A DNA stretch of 64,000 nucleotides from Pholis gunnellus (taxonomy: Eukaryota > Chordata > Actinopteri > Perciformes > Pholidae). Made by a program: the position numbers and the translations under genes. The stretch's first letter is position 1, and each line of letters begins with the position of its first letter. The DNA is taken from positions 1,769,941-1,833,940 of the forward strand of contig OU342820.1 of the NCBI GenBank assembly GCA_910591455.2, in the 5' to 3' direction. Shown in pieces: positions 48,087 to 60,000 of the stretch. A model generated the notes under the pieces. It worked only from the letters and a program-made list of their open reading frames with translations. It made no database searches and was not told the DNA's origin.

Positions 48087-51000
48087 GCATATGGCGGTTT
48101 TCTATTCAGATCAGGGATCTGACATACAGTACAGAGGGAGTGATAGAATCTAGGAGTTAAAACAGAGGGGAAGCATTTCCTTCATCATATTTGATTCTGA
48201 TTTGGTAAAGATTTTTGCCACACATTTGATCAGTATCAACAGGATATAACACAGAATAGTGCTTAATATCAAGTCCGTGTTGGTTATGTGTATCCTTCAT
48301 CATCAGTTGTTTCATGCTTCTGACTATGAAATATTAAAGCTGCTCAACCTTTTCGCAGAATTTCTTCTGATTAGACCCAGTCTGTGATGCACTGTGTTTG
48401 GTGAGTTATCGTTACACAGCACTTATAGAAAGCATATTTCTCTGTGATGTTTTGCAGGCTGGTAAGGGGGGAATAGGGTAAAACATTTAACTCATTGATA
48501 CCAGCATGGAACTGCCACTTGATTATTTACATTACGACAATTCTATATTTTTTCTGAAAATGTTACTTTTAATATGCACTTGAGGAATTCTCTTTTTAAT
48601 ATGTGCTAATATTCAGAATTTAAAGCACAGAAATCTGTTTTGTAAATGAAGGGAACATATGAAAAACGGACGTTTGCAGTGCTTGTGCACATAGTTTGTG
48701 TATCTGGAGAGTCTATAACCAACAATCTGAGAAATAAGACGCTCAGTCAGGTTTTTGTGGGCTGCCTAGTTCAGAAAACATAATTCCACAAGCCAATCCG
48801 GTTTAAATCTCCTTCCTATGTCACATGCAGGCTCATTAGAATAAACCGCCCACAGCTTCACTACTACCATTGTAGAGGTAGGCCTACACCTTATTTTTCT
48901 CTCAGGCCAATCAGAGCAGACTGGGCTTATTCAGCAAGGAGACTTAAAGAGACTGGCACTAAACTGGAGCGTTTCTGACAGAGAATACATGCATATTCAG
49001 ACAGTATGAGAGAAATAATGAGTTTTTTAACACTAAAGCATGTAATCATGTTCTGTAGAAACTAAAAATACAAGTATGAACATGAAAATGATTATAATAT
49101 GTCCTATTTATAGGATGAGGGCCTGAAGGGGGCTATCCTTATTCAGAGCACAAGCCTTGAATAGGAGCACTGTCAAAATCTACTTTTGAAAAGCTGTCAA
49201 AATACAGTTGATGTAACGACCACGATGGACATTTGCATTAAATCAAATTGCTTAAACTAATGGAGGGTGAGGGGTCTGGTTGGGGGCCCACAGTTCACTT
49301 TCACCCTGGGCCCCCAAAGACTACCTTTCTCCACTAAAGTGTGAAACAACTTGCGTCCTTGCAGTGTTTCCGGATGGTGTTAGTAGAAGCAGAAGATGAA
49401 AACAGCTGTACAGTTCACATTTGTGGAGATAGGGCTTCATTGTGAGGAGGCGCTTGCTCTGTTATTGTTGCTTCTGGTGGATCACAGGCAGCATCACCTC
49501 CCTGCCTGACACAAACACCACAGACACATGACAACAGACGGAGGAACGGTAAATATAGATCTTGCGGTAGCTGTGCATTCACTACCTTACAATGAATTAA
49601 AATGTTGTGACATCTGAGTGAATATCTTCGTCATCTGTTCCCTGATGGTTCAGCCCGACTTTGCTCTGAAACATGTCTGCTCTTTAGAAACCTTTCGCAT
49701 TGCTAGCTGTGGCCAGTATAGTTGACAACCGTGTTGTATTATGTAATGGATGAACCTCGCTGATGCTACAGCAGAGGCAGAGACACTCGCCATCTGCTAA
49801 GGGACCGACAACAAATACTTGAAAGTGATAAATCATAAAATGCTACCAGATATAGTCGAATTGAAAAGCGCTGTTGGTAACTTATAGACAGTATGTACAT
49901 GCAGTGTATGTAGCTGCATGCGTAAGGGGATGTAGCAGTTGTTAATAGGGCAGCTGCTTGCATCAGTAGAGTGTGCCAGAGAGATGCTGTTGTGTGTGAG
50001 GCCCTGGAGTCAACATGTTACATAACTGAGCGCTCTGAGCCTGTGAGCTGTCTGTCCCCCTGCTGCTGATACAGTGAGATCACAGAGAACAGACTCGATG
50101 AGGCCGTGGGCCTCAGCATTCATTTACACTATGATGTGTTTTCACATGGATACAACGTCCAGCTCTGTTGAATGCAAACAACAAAAGAGAAGAATCAGAA
50201 TCAGCTGTATTTAGCAAAGTCTGTCATTCAAGGAAGTTGGCTCCATTTTTTTTGCATCTCCCACCATGTACTTACACAGAAATAGAAAATAAAAGCTAGT
50301 GACAAGGACAACAAATAAAGGTAAAGAATAGACAGTACTGGTATGTACTGTTATGTACACAGGTAGTGAATAAATAGGTGTTTCTATGAATATTGTATAT
50401 ATAAAATAATAAATACAACGTCTATATACAAGTGTTGTAAAGAAACAAAAGTGCAGAGAAATAAATACTGCATGGATATCCTTGGACTCAATGATTGAGG
50501 TTAAGATGTTTGTATACCAGTGGTGGGCCGTGCATTATATACCTGGGCCTTCAGTGCTGTCCTGCAGCTGAAACACCACCTAATAACCTCATGATGGCGC
50601 CACAGCTACGGTTATTTGTTTGTAGGGGTTTAATAATACACGTATTCGTATTAAACCATTTGGTACGAGGTTTACAAACCGAACAATACGTTTGAATGAT
50701 ACTAGTGCATTTGGAAAATGCAGAAGCTTAAATTGTGGGAAATATAATGTTTTCGGTGGACTGAGCTCACGTAGGAGACAACGGGCTTTGTGACCTCTCA
50801 ACCCGGAACAAAAAAAAAAAAAAACAGCTGAGGCCCGGCACTTCTGATAGGCTAGGCTAAACTAGCTTAACAAACAATAACTCTGCGCATGCCGGTATGC
50901 TTCGTAATTAACGGACAATGCATATAGTCCAAATCTATATAATTAACACAATGACAACAACAAACTCACAAGAACTAGTCACATATATTCATATGACAAC

Positions 51001-54000
51001 AGAGCATGACAAATCAATCCAGCAGACCTGCAGCGGAACACGCATTCTGTTACACACTTGAGGGCCATTCAGATATTAGATGGTAAAAAACAAATGCAGT
51101 TGACTTACTAAATGCTGTTCACTTAAAAACCCCATCCTCCTTTCTTTGTTGACAAAGAGTTTAATCCCACAGTTAAATCCCAACTCACAACTCTGTTTCT
51201 CCTCCTTCAGCCATTGAGTGTTAAAACAAAGCTAGGTAAAAAAAAAGAAGAGAAAAACACCAAGAAAAATGCCAAAAATGTCATAATTTCTTCCATATCT
51301 CTCAATTTGAACTCTTACTTCTCCGACTAAGCCTCTGATGGCTATTTTATGTTTCATTTCACAATAGTCACATGCTCGTCCACTGACCAATCACAGCACA
51401 CGCTGCACCTCACTGCAGAGCTGCACCTGGAAACTGAGCTGCACATAATGCTGACGTAGTTGAAGGCCAGCTAGCAGCTCTGGCACGTCAAAGAATACGC
51501 TCAACATGTCAAACTAAAGATCTGATTGGTTGAACACTATGACAATCAACAATATCGTCCCCATTCACTTAAACTGCAAAGGGATTCACTTGTAAGTCTG
51601 CAGGCCTGGGGCCTCTCTTCTTACCTAGAGACACAGAGGTGAAATCTGATTGGATAAAAGCTCTACTTAAAACAAGCTGCACTGGAAGCAGAGCAACTGA
51701 GGAAGACAGTAGCTGTGCAATGAGAAAATAAGATAATGGGAAACATATTTTTATAAATAATAATACATGTAGTGTATTTTTTTTAAAGTATTAAATTATA
51801 AAATAGCTATAACTTTGTGATTCTGTTTAGGCCAGCAGAGAAGGCCCACCACTGCTGTATATTGAATGTACAACGTAGAGGATTTATATAGACAATGACA
51901 GATGATATGTGCATATCAAAAGCAAATTATGCATTAAAACTGTTGAATTATGATCTGTACATTAGCAGTAGAAATGTTGGAGGTAGAATGTTATTGACAG
52001 TGTATGACTGATGTTAGTGTTCATCAGAGTGACGGCCTGCAGGAAGAAACTGTTCAAATATCTGGTTATTTTGGTGTTCTGGAGCACCTCCAAATGGGAG
52101 AAGCTAAAACGGGTTGTGTTCAGGGTATGAAGGTCTGCAGTGATGTGTACTGATTCTGGAGGTGTATCAGTCCTTGGCTGCCACCAATAATGTTCTCTGC
52201 AGTCCTGACTGCCTGTTGTAGTCTGTTCCTGTCCTGTTTGGTGACAGTGATGGATGTGCAGCTACTCCTGTAGTTGGTGATGTCTTGCAGGCCTCTTCAC
52301 ATCAACGCAGGATCTTGTTTTGCAACTTTTCAGAGTATAGCTGCTTTTTCCTAATCTGACCTCTTTAGTCAGTGTCTTCCTGGCCTGGTTGCACATAAGT
52401 CCGTCCCCACTACTGTATAAGTGTTGTCCTGACAAAACTGTCTGACTTCTGTTAGAGAGTTCATCCAGGTCTGTAGCTTTAATGAGTGCAGGCAAAGCCT
52501 GTAACTTCAGCTTTGCCTAGTTGCTCCATGTCCTCACAGTCTTGACTACAGGCTTAGAAGATTTGAGTTTCTGCCTGAAGGTCGGAGAAGATGGACCAGA
52601 TATTGATCAGAGAGTCCCAAAGCTGCACAGGGGACAGATTGATAGGCGTCATTTAATCTAGTGCAGCAGTGGTCCAGTGTGTTATTATCCCTGGTAGAAC
52701 ATATGTATGTATTTTGAAAGTTTGTTGCAAGCTCAGCAGGTGGAGTGAAGTGTCCGGGAAGTGCTCACCAAGTCAGGGTTCAGTGAAGCACAGGGCGACA
52801 GGTCTGCAAATGTCTGTGTTTGGTCTGTTGAGAAGCAGCAGCTCATCCATCTTGTTGACTACTGATTGGACCTTCGCCAGATGTATTGATCGAAGTTTAG
52901 TTTGAAATCCCTGCTGTGGCAATTTAATGGCCGCTGCGGCCTGTTAAATAGCTCTGTCTCCTGCTAATCCGAACTAAAAGCTCGATAAAACATTATTCTA
53001 TGAAAAGCGGTAACAAGTTTGACTAGTTACTTGTCGGAAGTTCAAAAGGTTGCCCTGATCAATGTAACCAGAGGAGAGCAGTAAATTGAATAAACGGCTA
53101 CCAGGCAAGTGTTGGACCAGGCGGTCTGAAAAGTGAAGCCAATGCTTCATGTCTTAAACTTGCATTCTCTCTAATGTCCATCAGGGGGCTACTCCTCTGG
53201 TTGTCTAAAAGTATATGAGAAAATGACTCTACTTCTCACTTTATGGCCTCAATCTGTAGTTTCAAGTCTTCTTCAAAACAGCAAGATGTTTATTTAGTAA
53301 ATTATGGTCCATTTAGAGTCAAACAGATCATAAAGCAGAGTATGCTTTAGGGTGGTGCTACCTTGTGATTGACAAGTCTCTACATTGTCCGGTCTTGGAG
53401 TTGTCCTGTTTTTGTCTTACAACTTTTTTTAATGAACCTCCGGTGCCCTTGCTTGGACCACACCAATCTTAAAAGTCAGCCTTCATTTTGATCTCAACTA
53501 CACACACAGAAATATAAACACCTGGTAAAGTAATGAAAACCACTTCAATGGTAGTTCAGTATGTTAGCTTAATCTGAAATCTAACATTCACCAGTTGTTT
53601 TTAATGAGTAGCTCTATAAAGACTTTGTTGCAATATTTTCATAAGCTCCACCACAGTACTGATGTGGATTTTGGTGTGAGCAGGGACACACATGAGCGTT
53701 GGCTGTTCCAGCTCTGCAAATTAGCTTTTAAAAAACATATTGTTTGTCACAATTCACAAAACTCTTTAGAAATAGCAAAATAACTGTACGTATGCTATGG
53801 CACTGAAGTTTGGGCAAATGATCCTCAACTTTCTTGGCCACCCACTCCTTATTAAAGACAATTCCTGAAATTGTAAAACTAAGATGCAGTGTGGTAGAAA
53901 GTTTATTAACACACTTTGCTTTAATACTGTTGTCCAGGAAAGTAAAATGTGTCTATAACTTGTCTATAAACCACACAGAGAAAAACATTAATTGACAGAA

Positions 54001-57000
54001 CAGTTTGGCTATATACAGAGTTCTTTTGTCACATAAAGTGGATACTTCAGGTGACATCTCATCTGATTTCAACAGTGAAGGATTGGATTATTGTTATTTT
54101 CACTACGATATTGATTGGAAGCTAAATGTTTGCTTGGATATTATTAATCCTATCACAGTTTCAAAGCACTATAGTATTTTCACACCCCGGCTCTTTATAA
54201 ATTAGACTTAGCATGCTAGTTGTTATTGTTTTACAGCATGCTGTTACACTTTTCTCTTTCACCAGGTTCCCAATGTTGAACATGACCACCCCCAGCGAGC
54301 TGAAGTCTCCCTGCGTGACTCGCAACGGCATGGTGAAGTTGCCCCCGAGCCAGCCTAACGGTCTAGGCAGTGCAAGTATCACCAAGGGGACACCTGCTGC
54401 CAAGAACCGTCTGTGCCAGTCCTCCTCGGTACCCTCCATCCTGCCTCCTCCACCGTCTTCCATTCCCTACCACCACCACCATCACCTGGACGGCCCTGGC
54501 ATGCTCAACTCAGCAGCCTCTCTCTTGGGCTCTGACATGGAGCCTGGAAAGCCTCTGGTGGGCTTGAAGCCGTCCCTTCGTCAGCTTCCCCCTCTCAGTC
54601 TGCCCAAGCCCATGCTGCTGGAACGCCAGCTTGTCCTGGATGAGAAGCTGCTCAACCGATTGCTCTGGTACTTCACTACAGCTGAAAAATGTGTGCTGGC
54701 GCAGGTATGCAAGACATGGCGCAAGGTGCTCTACCAGCCCAAGTTCTGGGAGGGCGTGACACCCATCTTGCATGCCAAGGAGCTATATACCCTACTGCCT
54801 AATGGGGAGAAGGAGTTTGTCAGTCTGCAGGCCTTCGCCTTGCGTGGCTTCCAGTCTTTCTGCCTAGTGGGTGTCTCAGACCTAGACATTTGTGAGTTTA
54901 TCGACAACTACCCGCTGTCCAAGAAAGGTGTTCGCTCAGTCAGCCTCAAGAGGTCCACCATCACAGATGCCGGTTTGGAGGTGAGTCAGGATGTGTGTGT
55001 GTGGAAAAGACAGGTTATTGGATGTGAATTTCACCAGATCTGAGCTGATTCTAAGTTATACATGGCAGCTAGTTCAAGTTCTTACAGTGTCAGCAGCAAT
55101 TGAGACAACAAAGTAGTGGCACAGGTCAAGAATAAATGTGAGCAGCCAGCAATATGGTCATTTGTGGAAAGAGACAAATCCTTTCTGCCTTCTGATCACA
55201 ACTCAAAACTTCCTCCATGTTTTCCTGTTGCCTTGAAAAAGTTGAAAAGTTTCCATTTCTTCAGCCCTTATTTCATCAGTACAACATAGTATTAGTAACA
55301 TACTCACCAATTTACTGCTCTGACTTTCTCGTTAACACAAATACTGTTTTCATTCTTTCGGTATTTCCAATCTTTTTTCCAACCAGTTCTCACTCCCAAC
55401 TTAACAAATACCAACGCTTGGCAAGTACCCCTTGGCATCTGATATAAGCACACTGAGGCACCCTTTAGCATCTGTATGAGATGCACTAGGCTTTCAACTA
55501 ACTCCAGTGTAAACTAGTAGTGTGCTTGCATAGGTATACCTAAAAACTGTTAACCTACCTTGGAAGTTTATTTTGAATGGTAAGTGGTAAAATGGTAAAT
55601 GGACTGTACTTGTATAGAGCTTTTCTAGTCTTTCCGACCACTCAAAGCACTTTCACACTACTTGTCATCATTCACCCATTCATACACTGATGACAGGGGC
55701 TAAGTGCCACCTGCCTATCAGACTAACTCATTCATACACCGTGGGCACAGCTACTGGAGCAATTTTATAGAGACTGTATGTATGCAACGAGTGGAAACTG
55801 ATTACCTAGACTGTCATAGGGTTACCTAGAGCATTAAATAGGTACCTAGAACATAATAGGGTTAGGGGTATCTAGAGCATCATGGGTTACCTAGAGCATT
55901 AAATGGGTACCTAGAACGTCATAGGGTTACCTAGAGCAGTGGTTCTCAACTGGTCTGGCTGCGGGACCCACCATCACCCCTTAATGACAAGCCGTGACCC
56001 AAATCGAGGAACATTTTCAACTTCTCAAATTGATTTAATGAAAAGATGGTGCAGTTTGAACCTGAGCTGAAAATGTCCTTTGCAGTCGTAGTGTAGGAAG
56101 CTCTCTTGTGCAGAGAAATTGTTCCTGTAAGTCCCCGTCCCACACATGTTTCACGTAAATGAGTAAAAGTGCTTTGTTTGTTGTGTCTGTAGATTCGTCC
56201 ATTTGTAATGCAAAATGACCACTTGCCTAAATTCGAGCTGTGGCTGTTGTTTGATGTCATATGACATGTCTTCGACTACTTATAGTGTCATAGTTTTCAG
56301 TTTATCCCCTACTGATATTAGCCTTACAAGGCATTAACGGCAAATATTGTTGAGGAGTGTGAATAGACGGCACTCCGCTATATAAAAGATCTCCTTCAAA
56401 ATAAAAGCACAGAAAACGGTTCCGCGGCCCACCAGTTGAGAATCACTGACCTAGAACGTCATGGGGTTACCTAGAGCATTATAGGTGTACCTAGAGGTAC
56501 GTAGAGTGTAGGGCCACTGACCAAGTGTCATGATTTGAAGAGTTGGGAGCATGAGCGTGTTCGGTTTGACATTTATTTTTAGCTTTTAGTGTTAAGCTAC
56601 GGTCAATGGAACCCAACACTTTCTACACAGATGTTTCACAATAAAAGCATTCCAGCAGTGTTGACGAGAAAAAGAGAGACTGTTACTGATGGAATTAATA
56701 GTTCAGTGAAAAAATGTAAGCCATTAAGATAGGCCTACAGCTTATTTCCAACCTCCTCAATGTCAAAGTTTTTCCACTTCAGTGTAATCACTAGTGGGAT
56801 GAAAGCCGAAGACATTTCCCGGAGAACACAGGGGAGTTAAACCTGTTATCCGTCTGTTTTTGGTTCAGTCTGTATACTGTATAACTGGATATGTAGCCAG
56901 CATGTACCTGCTGTTTTTGTTATGATAATACATAGTTTTATGCAGCAGTGGCAAAACATGTCAATACACTATGATTTTTCTCAAGATCTCTGCCTTTATG

Positions 57001-60000
57001 CTTTCATATTCCATAGGAACAAAAGAGGCATGAGGTGCCTTTCAGATGAGTTGTTTTTCAGATGGCTCTTCAAACCTGCTAGGCTAGGCGGCTATTCTGG
57101 GATGAGAGGATGGTTGCCATGGAGAAAGCTGGAATTGTTGAATGCATGATCTATATATGGACTGTGCTGTTGCAGGGTTATGACTTGTGCATTACCATTT
57201 TCTTGCACCTTGAACAAGAGAATTCCATTTAGAAAAAGAAAAGAAGTAAAAAAGCAAATGCAAAGAAGAAGAAGTTAGACGCGTGCACAATATTGTAAAA
57301 TTCAAACTCAGCTCTCTTTGTGTTATGTAATGCATTTCATACTGCTTGTTTTCACAAAAACAGATGTTTTGCAGGTAATTTTTGCATTTTTTTATTTATA
57401 TATAATAATGTTCATAAATGGATGATGCCACCTTTCTTCACAGAACCGTGGCCTGTCAATTGAGGAGGCCAGAGCCAGTAATGTAACTGTTTCAAGAGAG
57501 AATAAAATCATTGTCTTCAGATGTAAAATGCTCTATTACCATAACACAGACAAGAGGCATTTATGCTGCATAATGTGCAAGAAAATACAAACATATTGTT
57601 TACATATATATAATGAATGTTTTATAAAGTTGTAAGCAGATATGACATTTTTAAATCTTTATTACTATTATTTTACTATGTTGTCATTCACCAGGCTCCA
57701 CTTTTGGGTGCCCAGAGGGAGAATATTTTTTAAATATTTATGTACTTTTTATGATGCTAAGTAGCGAGGACTGGGGAAGGCAATTTATTTTTGGCGTCAG
57801 TGGTCAAAAATCCCATAGTAACGATTCATCCTTTTGTAATTCGAGTGGTCTGAGAGAAAACTAAACTTCTGTAGTTCCTCTCCGTGTTCAGGCTTTATAA
57901 AGTCGAGCCTGTAATGAGGGATGATGTTTGTAAGGAAAAACTAGTACTAGTACAGGTTACTGTATGAATGGACAATGTACAGGTTACTGTATGAAGGACT
58001 TATTTAAATGAGTGACTAGTACAGGTTACTCTATGAAGTAGGATGTTTGTAATGAATGACTAGTACTACAGATTGATGTATGAAGGACGATGTTAAATGA
58101 AGGCCTAGTACTAGCACAGGTTACTATATGAAGGATGATGATTAAATGAATGACTCGTATTAGTACAGTTTATTATATGAAGGATGATGCTGGAAGCTAA
58201 ATCTCCTAATCTACCATTCCAACCCTCACTTATGGTCATGACCAAAAGAATGAGGTTGTGGATACAAGCGGCTGAAATGAGCTTCTTTCATAGGGTGGCT
58301 GGGCTCAGCCTTAGAGGTAGAGATAGCCTGCTTTCCCCACGACCCGCCCCCTAAAAAGAGTAAGAGTAAGAGATGGACGTGAGTGATTAACACCAATGAA
58401 AAACAACAACGCTGTAATGAATTAAACATATTATTATATTATTGTCAATTTCTTTTTTTTTAATGATTGATTGATAATTCCACAATCTTCATGTTTGTAT
58501 TGGTTATGTATATTACATTTTGTAGAATATTTTTTTCATGAAGTCTCATTTGTTTAATATTGAACACATTGGATCACCATGCGAGAGAAAACTCTGGCAA
58601 TTCTATAATGACAAACCAGACACACTGAAGAAAACGGAAATGGAAACAGTCAATGCCAACATAAATGAGTCAGGAAGAAATGATGTCTTTTCAAGTGTAG
58701 AAAGGGAATCAATGTTGGTTTAGCTTTACTGACCCCCCTGGACCCGAGCGAGCCCCATTTGGGGTTTACGAGATTTTTAATCTATCTATGCCAAAATGAT
58801 GCTAAACAGCTCTGTTAGGATAGATTGTACAATATGAGTGACAAATAAAGTGAAATATATAATTATAAAGTATATAAAATGAGAATTTTGCATGTTTTTG
58901 TTTAGATAAACACCTATAATTGGGGTTTGCTTCACTTTATTTACACCAAATCTTTTTGTGAGGTACCTGCACCCTTTGTGCTATGAATTGGGAATGTTTT
59001 TAGGCTAGCCAGGGCCTCATTTAATAAATTACAGTGCTTTTTCTTCAGACGAACTTGGGAATTTTCCCTGTTTGCTGTGTTTGCTGTGTTCAGCTACTAT
59101 TAACCAGTAACATATACACAATATTTACTCATCTCATCAAATCTCACAATCGTGTTAGTGTTATTCAAGCATCAACATTTTTAAAATAGACCTTGTAGTT
59201 ACAGAATTGTAGTCTCTTTTGTATGGGTTACAATTTTCGAGAAAAGGCCTAAAAAAGGCTTAGGGTCCAAAAGGCTACAACACATGATCATTGAAGGGAA
59301 AAAGAGAAAGGGAAAAGTTGCAGGATTTTTCTATTTTCATTAACTCATCAATCAATCTGCAGTAACTGCCCATTAACCTTTTCAAGCATGGTCACTGGGT
59401 TTGGGTTTCACCTCTATTGTTAAGACACACTGGTATGCTAACTCATCAAATAGGAGCTCCACATTCTTGTTGTGAATACAGCTGTACATGCTGATAAAAA
59501 GGTTTATTTGCTCAAACTCAAACTATATCCTGACGGACAGATGATCTGCCTCTTTTTCATGCTCCTAATGACATTTGACATATTTTTCACAGATCATGTG
59601 TCTCATGTACTACTGTGTACTACTGTCAGGATTTAGTGGCAGCAAATATGACAAAAAGTTATTTTCATTAAAGTTACCAAATGTAGCTTCAAGTAGGGTT
59701 CCTGTGTTTGATCAAATACCATGTTCAAAGACTTGTTGATGTATAATGCTGTGCAAGTGCAACCTTTTCATTATTTTAATAGTGTCAATCCTCTTGTTAT
59801 CTCTGTACTCATTATCTCTCTGTAACCACATCTCAGCAGCTCAGTAAGTCAAACTGGTGTCCTTGATGTTGCAGGTCATGTTGGAGCAAATGCAAGGCCT
59901 GATGCACCTTGAACTGTCAGGCTGCAACGACTTCACAGAGGCCGGCCTGTGGTCCAGTCTGAATGCCCGACTAACTTCCCTCAGCGTCAGTGACTGCATC

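Noticed and set aside
54161..54463. 100-codon frame antisense to fbxl16 exon 2
   Set aside because: A shadow of the coding exon; no family match.
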